Assembly: GCF_003265705.1 (NCBI RefSeq)
Contig: NW_020312895.1
Location: 1,095,306-1,159,305, forward strand
DNA: 64,000 nt
From: Callorhinus ursinus
Lineage: Eukaryota; Chordata; Mammalia; Carnivora; Otariidae
Reading direction: 5' to 3'
Made by a program: the position numbers and the translations under genes. The stretch's first letter is position 1. Every line of letters begins with the position of its first letter. Of this stretch, positions 35,001-62,447 are shown one piece after another. Under the pieces are notes generated by a model that was given only the letters and a program-made list of their open reading frames with translations, was not told the DNA's origin and made no database searches.

Positions 35001-37835
35001 GGCAGGCCTGGGCCATCGGTATCCTTACTACACCAGAAAGAATCACGGCCTTGTAGGGAGACAGGAAGGATCGTGCAGAGCGGGGTGCCTGGCACTCAGC
35101 CCAGGTACCCAGTGGGGAGTCGATGAACGCAGGAGGATGCATGAGGGTGGGCACCAAGCAGCTGAGGGTATTCCCTCAGATCACAAAGCAGCTTGGCAGC
35201 AGGTTCAAGGCTCGGAGGGGAGGAGCCTGGCACCCTGGCCTGGCAGTGCCACACACTTGCTGAGACCTTGGAGGCCTCGGGGAGCTCTTCTCCTCTGCAA
35301 ACATTTGGGGAAGGGAACCCATCTCCCGGGGTGCCAAGGGAGGGGATACCGCCTCCCAAAGACCCAGTGAGTCACCCTGCTTGCTGGGCCCTGCTCCAGG
35401 AGAGAGAACGGGACCTGCGCGAAGGGCCCCTCCCCTGGGACGGCTCTGTCCCTGCAGGAGACGTGGGCAATGATTTACCCCCACACGGGGCTTCCCGTCC
35501 TCCAGGTCTGCGCACCAGCTCTGGAAGCCGCTGCTAAATGACAGTTCCCGGCACGTGCCTGGCGGCACACCATGGGCACACCAACAGCTGCAGCCGGGCT
35601 GCCCTAGACACAGTCTGCACAACCCCACTGTGCTGGGACCCGAAAGCTCCCAATCGGGGCTCCCAGCTGCTGGGCCCGGCTAGGCAGGGCCCACACCCAG
35701 GATGGGGACCCCACCGAGGGACCAGCCCTGCCACTGTCACAGATGAAGGGGGGCAGGCACGGAGGAGAAACTGGCCTTGGGAAGGCTATGTATGGACCCT
35801 GCAGCTCAAGACCAGACACCCACTGCCCAGAACACCCAGGCCAGATTATAAGCTGCCAGTGGACCCCACCTGATGAACGGGCTGTAAACAGGAGCGCTGA
35901 ACTCTTAACACTGTGGGCCCAGAACAGAAGACAGGGTGAAGGCAGAGCGGTAGGCAAAGGGGGGGTGAGGGTGGGCCGGGGTAGGTTTGGGACCGAGCCG
36001 TGGCGGGTTGGAGGTGCTGGGAGTGCAGCAGGAGCCCGTGCGGAGCAGAGCTGCACCCACCGAGGCCCGGGTTCTGTGGGTGGCTCTGGTTACAGCTCAA
36101 CGTGGCCCTGGCAGGGCTAACGCCCACGAGTCTACGGCTGCCAGTTCCCATGCTGGGGAGCCCAGCCCGACCGGCTCCCTTCCACGAGGGGAGTGCTGAT
36201 CTCCAAGCCAGGTAAGCCCCAGCCGGGGCGGGGGGGGGGGGGGGGGGGGGGGGGGGCAGGGGGTGGAGGCAGACAGAAAGGGAGGCCAGGCTGCCTCCTC
36301 CACAGACATTCCCCCCACAAGTCAGAGGGGCCCACAGCCTCCCCTGTCCTGAGTTGGGGAGCCCAGAAAACGGAGGAGGGATCCTATGCTGCAATGCCCC
36401 TCACCAAGGAGGAAAGGCCGGGCCAGGCACAGCCCTGCACAGACCCAGGAGCAGGAGCAGGCCCCAGGGGGCCATCCCGCCAGAGGGAGGAAGTAGTGGC
36501 CTTCAGTGGCAGGATACCTTGGCCACCGCAGGGCACAGGCTTGGCAGCTTCCAGGTGGCTTTGCTGCAGCACCCCCCCCAACCCCAGCCCCACCCCTTGG
36601 TCCCGCCAAGCACCCTCCGTGGTCTCCAGGGAGGAGTGGGGCGACAGTCACCCGGGAGGCCATATGTTAAATCACATGACTTGTGCATAAATGGTTTCTG
36701 GCCCATCTAATGGAGAGAGAATAGCAGCAGGTTAACTGTTGAAGAGTGATGGTCTTCCTACCACGTCCAGGCGACTGCCACAAAATCTGGGCCCCACGGA
36801 GGGAAAAAGTTGGGCCTCTGCAAGGGGAGCCATTTATTGCTTGCAGCCTCCAGATAAGGCCCAGCAGGAGCACTAAGACATCAGTGCCTGATTAATGCCT
36901 AATCATTTATCTGTGAGACAGCTCACGACCATGTGACACTGTATCCAGGAGACTCTTCCTGCTGCTGGGTCCCTGCAGCGGGCGCACAGGTGCGTCTCAG
37001 GGTGATGTGCCCCCAGGCCTGCCCAGGGACCCCCTTCCACCCGAGAAAGCAGGGCACCCGCCACCACCCCCCTGCCCAGCACCTCCACCTGTATGTTTTC
37101 ACTCCTACACTGCCAGGGTCTCCCCCACCCACCACCACCAAACACTGCTTTTGAATCCCATGTCTGGACACAACTGCTTGCCAGCAACCCAGAGCCCCGA
37201 GGGGCTCCTAGGAGCCTGGGGGGGCCCCAGGACATTAGGCAGGGCACCCCCACTCGTGAGTGACTGGCAGGGCAAGTCCAGCGCTCATCTGAACCCACTC
37301 CCCCGCCACCCCCCAACCGATGACAATTCTGAAAACAGCCGAATTCAACAGTGCGTCTGAACAAAGAAAAGTGCGTTAATTATGGCAGACGTGCGGAGTT
37401 CGGGGAGCCGGCGGCACGCGGCGGCGGCGCGGGGACACGGGCTGTGCGCCCAGCGCCCGGCTCCCCTCGGCGCCCACCGCCGCTCCCGCCCGGCAAGTCG
37501 CGACGACTTTGAGAGCCACTTTGGCCCCCCGAGTGGCGGCCGCACTCGCGCGCCCCGGAGCCCGGACTCAGGAAACCGAAAGCGGGCGCCGGCGCCGCGC
37601 CGCCCCCGCCCTGGAGCCGGTCCGCGCCCTGGGCCCGCCGGCGCGGTGGGGGTGGGGGCGTCCCGGGAGATTCGTGGCGCCCCGGGGCCCGCGCCCCCAC
37701 CCCCGCTCACTTTTTCGTGCAGTCCAGCAGGATCCCGGCGAAGCTGCGCTCGCCGCAGCTCACGGTGACCAGCAGCGCGCCGTTGACGACCTGCTCCACC
37801 CGCACCGGCAGCCGGCAGCCGGCCCGCGGCTCCAT
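27482..37835 (-). CDS. PWWP2B: PWWP domain-containing protein 2B, complete two-exon coding sequence
   Basis: The coding sequence joins exon 1 (37835 down to 37711) to exon 2 (29078 down to 27482) for 573 residues; human PWWP2B is about 590. The protein starts MEPRAGCRLPVRVEQVV and ends in LLTQFET. From the N-terminus it has a short conserved head (1-45), a proline-rich stretch (about 80-130), a basic KRTRRRLSR segment, a CEKCK motif, long basic/serine-rich disordered parts and acidic SSGSSGEEDE. The C-terminal PWWP domain (about 470-565) carries the signature FPWWP at 484-488. PWWP domains of this pair bind H3K36-trimethylated nucleosomes. PWWP2A/B also associate with an MTA1-HDAC-RBBP subcomplex of NuRD, so the product is a nuclear chromatin regulator. 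No frameshift or internal stop is seen. Neighbour LRRC27 is upstream on the same strand. Confidence 0.97.
30230..30520. promoter_or_regulatory. Candidate conserved non-coding element in PWWP2B intron 1
   Basis: A block of roughly 45% GC inside a GC-rich intron, without repeat signature. It includes TAAAAGCTGTTA, CAACAAATGTG and TTTCAATTTCCAAATGG segments. The call rests only on composition and lack of repeats, and no function is assigned. Confidence 0.3.
32606..32625. repeat. C13-G7 self-complementary homopolymer run
   Basis: Thirteen C followed directly by seven G. It can fold into a C/G hairpin and is a likely site of replication slippage and sequencing error. Confidence 0.9.
36230..36256 (+). 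repeat. 27-base poly-G run
   Basis: An uninterrupted run of G (36230-36256), flanked by further GGGG groups. It can form a G-quadruplex on the plus strand, which is the non-coding (antisense) strand of PWWP2B. Its exact length is uncertain in any assembly. Confidence 0.9.
36640..36930. promoter_or_regulatory. Candidate conserved non-coding element near PWWP2B exon 1
   Basis: Lower-GC block with no repeat signature, about 0.8 kb downstream of exon 1 in transcriptional direction. It contains GATAAGG (a GATA-type site, near 36852), ATTAATGCCTAAT (paired homeobox-like sites, near 36890) and TAAATCACATGA. The function is inferred only from composition and motif density. Confidence 0.35.
37711..37835 (-). 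CDS. PWWP2B: PWWP2B exon 1, coding part
   Basis: The ATG at 37835-37833 opens 41 codons plus two bases, ending GACTGCACGAAAAA|gtgagc at the donor 37710-37706. The translation matches the conserved PWWP2A/2B N-terminus (MEPRAGCRLPVRV, then VNGALLVTVSCGERSFAG, then ILLDCTK). The exon is too short for a long frame and was found from the homology and the splice phase. It lies within the CpG island. Confidence 0.95.
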
Positions 37836-37927
37836 GCTCCCGCGCCGCGTCCCGGCCCGCGCGCCCCCGCCCCCGCCCCGCCGCCGCCGCCGGGTCAGCC
37901 CGCGCGTGACGCCGCCCGCCGGCCGCC

Positions 37928-37935
37928 TGACGTCA
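37928..37935. promoter_or_regulatory. Full palindromic CRE (TGACGTCA)
   Basis: Perfect cAMP-response element core about 93 bases upstream of the PWWP2B ATG. A half-site GTGACG lies nearby at about 37906. The position is typical of a functional CREB/ATF site in a CpG-island promoter, but use is inferred. Confidence 0.75.
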
Positions 37936-39190
37936 CAAAGCTCCGCTCGGGGCGGCCACCGCGAGCGGGCCGGGACGGCGGGAGGGGCGCGCGGGGCACC
38001 CCCGCCCGCGAACGCGGGCCTGAACAGGGCGCCTCGGAGCCGGCGCGGAAGCGCATTGCGGACCCCCGGGACGGGGCAGGGCTGCGCCCTCCCCTGGGCC
38101 CCGCGGCTGCGAGCGCCCGCCGAGAGGACCTGCGGGCCTGAGCTCAGGACCCCTGCTCCAGGGCCACCCCCCCACCCCCACCCTCACCCTCACTCCCAGC
38201 CCTGCCCGGCCCCCTCCTCCCCGCGCCCCCGCGCCCCCCGCCTCCGGTCAGGCGCCCGGTGGCCCCCCGGCACTGTAGGGAGGAAGTCCCGGCGACGCGA
38301 GCAGGAAGCCGGTCGGGCCGGGCCGCGGAGACGCGGGCGCCTAGGGGACACCGGCGGGCGCCCCGCGGCGGCCCACTCTAACCCTCGCCGCGGAGGGGGC
38401 ACTTGGCGACCCTCTTGTGCTCGGTGCATCACCGGGTGACCAGAGGGCGCACGCCTGGCTCAGGGCTGCCTGTGCGCCTGGGGGTGGCCCGCGACGGCGT
38501 TGGGGAGGGGGATCCGTCTGCAGGTCTCGGTCGCGCGCCCCCGGGTCGCTGGGGAAACTGCGGGCTGCGTGCGACCCCGCCGCGCCCAGAGGGGCAGGGG
38601 CCCCACGGGGCGTTCACAGCGGAAAGGACTGCCTTTCCCGAGCGAGAGCGGGGCTCCCCCATGCGCGCAGCTGTCCGGCTGGGGGGCATGGGAGGTGCAG
38701 GCAGCGAGCAGACGTGGGCCCCACCTGGGACCCCTCCCCGGGCCCTGTGCTCCCGCGCGCCTCCAGCCCACCAAGACTCTCGACTATCCCGAGCCTTTGC
38801 GCATCCCGCACCTGGCTCGGGACCCCGTAACCGGCAGAGCCCCCAGGGCCGGCCTGTTGCGGTGACCTTGCCCCGGGCCCAGCACCGCCCGGCCCAGCTC
38901 GGCCGAGCTCGGCCGGCTGGTCCCCTGAGCCGGGCTTGCTGCGCCTGGCTGGGCACAGGAGATTGGCGGGTCATTGGGTTGTCCTGACGACTCGGACGCC
39001 GCCAGGCCCCGCCCCTCCATCTCCCCCCTCCCGCCGTGAGCCCAGCCTGCGCACGGCCCCGCCCAGCTCGGACCTGCGCTGTGGCCGCCACCCCTGGCGC
39101 CGCCGGGGACTGTCGGGGCCCGCAGTGGCGCCGCTCCTACTCGCCCTCCGGCTGCGGCTGCGGCCGCGGCGTGGGGAGCAGGCAGAGGGG

Positions 39191-41129
39191 AGCCCGCCAG
39201 GAGCAGGCAGTGCCTCCCAGCCCCCAGTTTGACAGGGCTGAGGATCAAGGCCCAGGGAGCCCTAGAGGAGGCCTGGGAGCCCAGGAAGCACCTGTTCTGT
39301 GTGTGGTTGGGGGTTCCAGCAGACACCAGCCGTCCTTTGGGAAGTGAGGGACTCCACTGGCAGGCCTCAGGCACCTCAACATGGCCGCCCATTCTGGGTC
39401 AGGAGGCTCCCTCCCTGTCACTGTGGGGCCCCCACAGGGAGCCTCTGCACCCATAGGACTTTGCAGCCTTCCCCACTCCAGAGCTAGGTAGGGCTGGCTT
39501 GGGGGCAGAAATGCCAGGCCATCCTTGGTGGCAGGTGCCAAGCATGCCCCATATGCCTTCTGGGCACTGGGGACACCACCGTGAACCAGGTTCCTGGGGT
39601 TTGAGTCGGCTCCAGGACTGCTGGGGACATCCAGGTGTGAGCATGTCCCTGTGTGCCCAGGGAGCTCTGTGCGGACAGGAGGCCTCTGGAAAAGATGCCC
39701 TGGAGGGGATGCTTGAGTGAGCAAGCATTCCCCCGGGGGAGGAGGGCCTCACGGGGCAGCTTGGGCAGAGTTGCTGGGTGCTGGGGTGCACACAGAAGGG
39801 GACCTTCTGAAGAGCATGCCGTATGGTGGGGAGGTGGGGGCTTCTGGGGTCAGTCCCAGGCATTCGCAGGATCAGCAGTCTGGGGGGAAGCCGGGCAGGA
39901 CAGGGAGTGTTTGCTGGGGCAAGGAGGGCCCACAGAGGCCGTGGAGGGTGTGCAGACCCACACTGCACAGCTGAGTCGGGGAGAACAGGGGAGAAACCCC
40001 CCCACCCCCATCTTCTCTCAGCCTCTGCCCCTGCTGGGCTATGTGCTGGGCACTAAGTGGAGTTGGAAGCCATTTTCAGAAACCCACTCTGCACAAGGCA
40101 GAACAAAGGGATGTGCAGACAGGACTTTGATCTGGAATTTAAAGGGTGACTGTTTGGGGGTCCTGCTCCCCGCAGCCCAGCCAACTCACCTGCTACCCAC
40201 CACAGAGCCTCTGATGAAAATGCAGATATCCTTAGGAAGGTGGAATCAGCCCAGGGGCCCTGTGTGCTGACCCCATGTGCTGACTCCTTCCTGACCCAGT
40301 GCTCTCTCCTCTAAGTGTCCCCTTCAAAGGCCAACGCTACACATGCAGGTTCTAGACAGAACGGCCCCAGGCAGCGGGGGCTGAGAGCGGCTGCCCACTG
40401 CGAGCTGCCCACAGGCTGCCTAGCAGGGCTGTGGAAGGGCTACGGAGTGACCCCCAGCTAAAGGAAAACAGGGCTGGAGCTTCCTCCCTAGGTCTCTGAA
40501 CTTGGTCCCTAAAGCCTTTGCTTTCTGCTGCGGGCACTGGAGCCTCCACCAGGTCTACCCAATGCCCAGCCCTTGGCCTGGCCTGCCCAGGGCACCAGCA
40601 GAGTCACCAAGGGCTGGCAAGCCTGGACAGAAGGGCAGGGTGGTGGCATGAAGGGGGACAGGAGATTGTCTAGCACCCTCACTGGGCTGAGCTGAGTGAC
40701 CATGAGCTGGTGGGAGGGGTGCTCCAGGCAGGGGGCTAACCTCTGTGTCCCCTTCCCCTGGGGTGCTGATCTTCAGGGGTCCTCCGGGATCTGCCCCTGC
40801 TCCCTGCTGGCATCATGCACATCACCAGCCCCGACCCTCCTCCTGCAGGCCCCAGGCCGGTGTCCCCCCTCCTAGCCCCTTCCCCCACAGGACAGCCCGC
40901 TGAGCGCTCCCCAGCACAGTCCCTCAGTCTCGCCAGCTATAGGGCTTTTGCTCACACCTTTGTCATTCTGTCTTTTCTCAGTGCCACTCAGGGTTTGCAT
41001 GAGCCCTGCCTCATGGGTTATGAGGATGATTGTCCCAACTCACGAGGAAGCTGGTCACCCGCCTGGCTGGGAGCAGAACCGGCCGGGACTCCGCTGGAGG
41101 GGCTAGGGAGCAGTAAAAAGGGTGGACTG
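39191..41129. other. Intergenic stretch between PWWP2B promoter and LRRC27, distal part
   Basis: No exon recognised on either strand. Moderately GC-rich with no clear transposon body. A short AT-richer part lies at 40060-40150. Confidence 0.5.
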
Positions 41130-41310
41130 GGGCCAGGTTGCTGGAATCCTGCCCTGTGACCTTGGGGAGGCCGCCTACCTCCCCCCTGCCTCAGCGTCCT
41201 CATCTGTAAAGTGGGAATAACCGCAGCACCACCACATGGCCTCCAAGTGGAGAGTACAAAGTCTAATACTTGGAGTACTGAGCATAGCACTGGCCTCCAG
41301 TAAGGCCTCT
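41130..41310 (+). repeat. MIR SINE
   Basis: MIR blocks occur in order: 'gaccttggggaggccgcctacc', 'ctcagcgtcctcatctgtaaagtggga', then 'gtactgagcatagcactggc' and 'cagtaaggcctc'. This is the better preserved MIR of the window. Confidence 0.8.
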
Positions 41311-43835
41311 GGAAGACTTAGTTGTCACCAACACCATCACCACGGTCCCCTCCGTCACCACCATCACCTCAGCTGCCGGAACCCAGATGCAGATGTTGAA
41401 ACACATGAGGGAACATTCTGGAGGCGCAGCATGAAGAGAGTGAGCTGAGTTCTGCGGGTGTCTCCTGGGGGTGTCCTGACGGCTGGGTCACCCCCCTTGC
41501 CGAGTCTTCTCGGCAATGACCAGCGCATGACCAGCAATGAGAGGCCCATAGAAATTCAACTTGCCTGAGGCCCCAGGCAGCCTCCTGGGTTTTCATTCCC
41601 CTGACACCTCATTAACCTCATTAGACATCTTCTGTGTTGTGGTTCTTGTCAAACCTCACACCAGAAAGCGGGGCTTCTGTTTGCTAAGACATCATGATAT
41701 TTCACAGCTGAACTAGTTGTAAGTTACCCAACCTGGGGGTGATTTGGAGAAAAACCTCTCAGAGCTCACAGCCCACCTCGCCGAGGCTCTGTCATGCCTC
41801 CCGCTCTCAGCCCCCAGGCCTCCTGAGCACCCCCCCAGGACAGGCGCCCCCCTCACCCACTTCTAGAGGGTCAGGTGAGCAGGCGGTATCACCGGGAGAG
41901 GCCTGTGTTGGTCCTTCAGAGCCAAGTCCAGGGAACAGCATTCCCGGGCACACACCAAACCTTGCTGTGGTGACCGCAGAAAGCCTCAGGCAAGCCCAGG
42001 TGGTTCTGTCCCACCTGCCCACTCCCCTGCCTGTGGGTGCACATGGTCCTCCTGCCCCATGTAGCAACACAGGGATGGGGCCCCACTGGGAGGGTAGGAT
42101 GGGGCGTGGCACCATTTCTTCCCACCCAGGAATGCTGGGAGGTAGGGGCTCTGCTTCCCATGAGCCTCTGGCTCCTCAAGTACATGGTAGCTGTTTTCAG
42201 CCCCATAACATGCCTTTCTGTGCACTGGGAAATATGCAGCCCCAAGCCCGTGAGAACCTCCTGGCATCCTGCCCCATGGGGATGGTGCAAACGGCCAGCC
42301 TCTGTCCGGACACCCAAGAGGGCAGACACCAGGAGCCCCAGCGGCCCGCACACCCCACGACCTGCCCCAACCCAGTCCAGCAGCACTGCCAGCCCCCCGA
42401 CATGGCCACGACCTCCATTCAACCCGGCGCGGGGGCCCCACCCTGCCCCCACCCTGCCCCCCTGCCCTGCAGGAGCCCAGGTCTGGTCCTGCTCCTCTCA
42501 ACAGGCAAGGTGTCCCCCCGCCCGATGACCACCTGGGGTACCTGAACGCACCTCTGCCCATAAGGCCTGGGGCCACGTCCTGGCCACACTGCCACACTGT
42601 GGGTTGCTTCTGAGACATGGGTGGGGAGGCAGGAGTGTTCGTCCTGGGCTAGATGGTGGCCGGTGTGGGGGATTCCAAAGGGCACCAGCTCCTGGCGGCA
42701 CGGGTGGCCAGTGGGAGGAGAAGGGGTCGCAGCCACGGGCCGGGCCTGACCCTCCTTTCAGGCCTGGGTCTCTGAGGAATCCAAGGTGCCTGGTCAAGGT
42801 GCGCGGAGACGCCCCAGACATCAGCCTGTGGGGTGGCCCTGTCCTGGCCCTGGGCGCAGGGCATCTGCCCTCCTGGGTGGGTGTGGGCCTCCGGAGAGCC
42901 CAGAACCAGGTCGTGGCTAACACGAGGCGCCACCTGCAGGAAAACGTGGGTCATGGCACCAAGGCCTGCAGGGTACTGGGTGCCGGGCCAGGGCTCTGCT
43001 CCCAGAGCAGGTCCTGGGTGGGGACACCTGGCCGTGGCCCCACAGCCCACACCATCCCACCTCCTAGCATAGTCTCTGCCCCCACCCCGGCTTCCTGGCT
43101 CCTCCTCCAGGTCCTCCTCCCTCCCCCTTCCCAGGGCTGCTGGGCAGAGAAGGAGGTCCTAGGACAGACAGTCCAGGCCACTGGGCACAGAGGGGCTCAC
43201 TCAGAAACCAAGGAAGGAGGACATGACCACGCAGCAGAAGGGAGCACGAGGGGGTCAGTCAGGGGCCAGGGAGGGCACCCCCACCCCAGACACTCCAAAT
43301 CTACAAGGTAACCCACCACAAGGCCCAATCAGGAGCAGGGCCAAGCTAGGATGGGCCTCTACACCTGACCCCCCAGCTAGCCTGAGCACCTGCAAAGTAG
43401 TAGGAGTCTGGGTTACTCATCCCCGGGCAAGCTTGCGGTAAGTAAGGGACACCACATCATGGCAGAATGTTATTCCAACAGCCGATTCTTAGGAGAAGAG
43501 ATAAAGAAACCACTGGCTAAGCTAAGGGAGGGGAGAATGGGGGTGTGGGGAGTGTCCCCGGGAAGGCGGCCGCTGCCCCACGCCCCCTCCCCTCCAGGCC
43601 AGTCTACCCGCCTCCCCGGCATCGGGCAGGGGCCAAGCTCTAGAGGTGGTGTGGGGTCCCCAGGTGAGCGATCAGGTGGTGCTCGTCCTCACAAGGGCAG
43701 CGGGAATAGCACGCCAGGGTCTGGGGGGGGGGTCACCGGACCCCAATGTAGGCCTTGGTCTAACTGCCTCCCTCCCACCCAGAGGCCAAGGAGCTGAGGT
43801 CAAATCAAGGACATTTTCAAGGTTAAGGCCTGGAA
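41311..43835. other. Intergenic stretch, no gene seen
   Basis: Carries long but compositional frames (41739-42545 plus, 42498-42923 minus and others). No domain, splice-bounded exon or RNA gene was recognised. A short 'caccaccatcacc' tandem sits at about 41330-41370. Confidence 0.5.
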
Positions 43836-43841
43836 TTTATT
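43836..43841 (-). terminator. LRRC27: LRRC27 poly(A) signal
   Basis: The minus strand reads AATAAA 558 bases downstream of the LRRC27 stop codon. No earlier AATAAA was seen on the minus strand after the stop, so the 3' UTR probably runs from 44398 to about 43815. Confidence 0.6.
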
Positions 43842-44398
43842 TAACACTCAATCAGACGGTCCTGCAGAGAGTAAGTCGGGCAGGGTCTGACTGGCCTGGG
43901 TGAGGGTGGGCTGCGAAGGGCGGCCGGGGGCAGAGGTGTGTAAGCAGGAAGCGTGAGGCCAAGGGAGAAGAGCAGTGCCGGGTGCAGGGAGGGGACTCAC
44001 AGACTTCTGACCCCCCCAACTGAAACGCGTGAGTCAGTGGACACGAGGGTCCCACGGGTGGCCAGGGCGGCAGGGGTGGGGGAGACAGGGGCTGACACCA
44101 AAACATGTTGTCAGCCGGATCTGCAGAGACGTGGGCACGGGAGTGAAAACCGCGTGGCTTGTTTACCGCATCCTCTCCTTTAATCCAGCTTAAACCCTGT
44201 ACAGCCTCGGAAGGAGCCACGCAGCCGAGGCCGTGAACAACCGCCCAGGGGTGGCGTCGGACCCGCCCCCTCCCCGCCAAACGCTTGGAAGGGGGCACCT
44301 GGCAGGCTCACAAGCTGCTAAACCAAATCCTCAGGTCTGAAGATTTTCGGTCAGCACAAGTGATACTCGCTCCTTAGCATCTGTCATCTCTCCTCTTA

Positions 44399-60455
<16,057 letters not shown>

Positions 60456-60486
<31 letters not shown>

Positions 60487-61125
60487 CACACCCGTGTGCT
60501 TACACCTGTGCCTACGTGCACCTGTGTCAGTACCTGTGTGTACATGTAAATGTGTGCTCCTGTGTCAGGACTTGTCTGTGCCTGTTCCTGCATATCTCTG
60601 TGCGCACCTGTGCCCGCGCACCTGTGCCCGCGTATCTGTGTGTGCATATACCCGAGTGCACCTGTGTGTGCGCACCTGTGCCCGTGTATCTGTGTGTGCG
60701 CGCATCTGTGCCCGCGTCTCTGTGCGCGCGCACCTGTGCCCGTGTATCTCTGTGTGCATGTACCTGAATGCGCCTGTCTGCACCTGTGTGTATTTGTGCT
60801 TCTGTCTGCACGTGCCCGTCTACCTCTGTGCGTGCGCACCTGTGCCCATCTATCTCTGTGTGCATGTACCTGAATGCGCCTATGTCTGCACCTGTATTTG
60901 TGCTTCTGTCTGCACGTGTCTATCTCTGTGCGCGCGCACCTGTGCCCGTGTATCTCTGCGCGCGCACCTGTGCCCGTCTATCTCTGCGCGCGCACCTGTG
61001 CCCGTCTATCTCTGCGCGCGCACCTGTGCCCGTCTATCTCTGTGTGCATGTACCTGAATGCGCCTTTGTCTGCACCTGTGTTTATTTGTGCTTCTGTCTG
61101 CATGTGTCTGTGTACCTTCCTCTGA
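60456..61125. repeat. TG tract and higher-order TG/CG minisatellite
   Basis: A (TG)n tract at about 60457-60480 leads into degenerate units built from 'cctgtgcccg', 'tatctctg' and 'cgcgcgcac'. A 28-base unit (tatctctgcgcgcgcacctg and 8 more bases) is repeated about three to four times at 60950-61040. A longer unit starting 'tatctctgtgtgcatgtacc' occurs at 60745, 60851 and 61035. Cysteine-rich frames appear in several phases because the 28-base period rotates the reading frame. Confidence 0.9.
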
Positions 61126-62079
61126 GGAGGCATGCCCCTTAGGGTGTCAGAAAGTTGGGCAGAGGGGAAGACAGGGCACGTGCAGGGATGGGGAGGGGAA
61201 GGTGAGGCAGGTGCTGAACACCTCCCACCAGGGGCTCCTCCAGCTGGAGTCTGGTGGGATCAATGTAGCGCTTACCTAGACTGTGCCTGCAACGGTCTCC
61301 GCTGCCATGGCACCTCTAAGTGGATTACCAGGGCCTGTCTGGTCATCACATGCCTGAGACTTAGAAGACGCTTAATACCACAGGCGGGGGGAGGGGGGCA
61401 GGCAGAGGGGAGGGCGGGAGCTGGCCCACTTTTACATAATGAGGACTCTCCTAAACATTATTCCAACAGGAAGAGAAGAACACATGTAAATTTAGTAGGT
61501 GTTTTTTAAAGTCAGACATGCAACTTAATTTTTTTTTTTTAGTATAAAGGTACATTACTTGGAAAGAAGTTCCCAGCTACATTTTACTATCTGTACAAAA
61601 CACAGAGGAGGAAGACTTCCCAGACACCCAGTCCTCTGCTGAGAGCAAGGACCAGGGGCAGGGTGGGAAACAAGGTGAGTGGGTGGCGCCCTGTTGTGTC
61701 CCGCGTCCTGCTGGCCACAGCCCTTCTGCGCAGGGACAGAGCCTGACGCAGCCATTTGTTGGGGAGGACACGCGGGGCTGGCTTTCACTGGTACACAGTC
61801 ACCTTGCAGAGGACAGTGCAATCCACAGACGTGTGTCTCTGTGTGTCGGTGTTTGTGATCGGACTGCTGCTATCAAAGCACAAATTACCAAAAGCTCAAA
61901 GAAATTCGCATTTTTAACTTAAAGAGCTACTTCCCCATGCTGTAGCAACCGCTGTCCCCACAGTCTGTCCCACGCGGCCCTGCTGAGTGGCTGGTTGATG
62001 GCGTCACCCCCACAGCTCCCAAGCAGGCTGAGCCTCCATCCTGCTGACCGCTGTCAGCTTTCCCCTTCTGGGGACTGCC
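61126..62079 (-). other. LRRC27: LRRC27 intron, nothing further seen
   Basis: Mixed-composition single-copy sequence with a T run at about 61530-61541. No exon or transposon body was assigned. Confidence 0.45.
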
Positions 62080-62250
62080 CCTTGCCCACTTTTCTATTGG
62101 ATTCTTTAATTTAAAAAAGTCTATTTGTAGTCATTCATCATAGATAGTAACCTTATGTCTCAAAACATGTTACAGATAGGTTCCTGTATCTTTTGACTTT
62201 ATGGTATTTTAGTCCATCTAGAAATTTCAGTTTTAGGAAGTTAAAATTTT
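62080..62250 (-). mobile_element. L1M fragment, minus orientation
   Basis: Plus-strand 'ttgcccacttttctattggattctttaattt' and following AT-rich text, including 'gacattatggtattttag'-like phrases, match the inverted reverse-transcriptase/3' part of old L1 elements. Diverged, with edges unclear. The following 62250-62440 is AT-rich and may belong to the same element. Confidence 0.5.
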
Positions 62251-62447
62251 TTATTTTTTGTTTCAGAGCTTCTGTATTTCCTATTTGATTTATGAAATTT
62301 TGTGTCATTCCAGGTTATACAAATACTCTGAAGTTTTCATGCTATAAAATACAACGGTGATTGTGTACAGTACCTCCATGTAGTTTACAAATTATACATC
62401 ACAGGATACCCTTCTTCTTGCAGAGTATCAAGGAAGTCCTATTTCCA

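Larger units (their letters stand above)
29079..37710 (-). other. PWWP2B: PWWP2B intron 1
   Basis: An 8.6-kb intron bounded by the donor at 37710 and acceptor at 29080-29079. It is GC-rich with few recognisable transposons. It contains two lower-GC candidate conserved blocks (30230-30520 and 36640-36930), a C13-G7 run at 32606-32625 and a 27-base G run at 36230-36256. A 574-codon minus frame at 32596-34320 is compositional and has no domain. Confidence 0.85.
37380..39190 (-). promoter_or_regulatory. PWWP2B: CpG-island promoter of PWWP2B
   Basis: About 1.8 kb dense in CpG and GC, with Sp1-type GGGCGG/CCGCCC groups, covers exon 1 and about 1.35 kb upstream. No TATA box is seen, so initiation is probably dispersed. 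An inverted CCAAT (ATTGG at about 38973) lies near the distal edge. Such islands often fire in both directions, so a divergent plus-strand transcript is possible but unsupported here. Confidence 0.85.
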
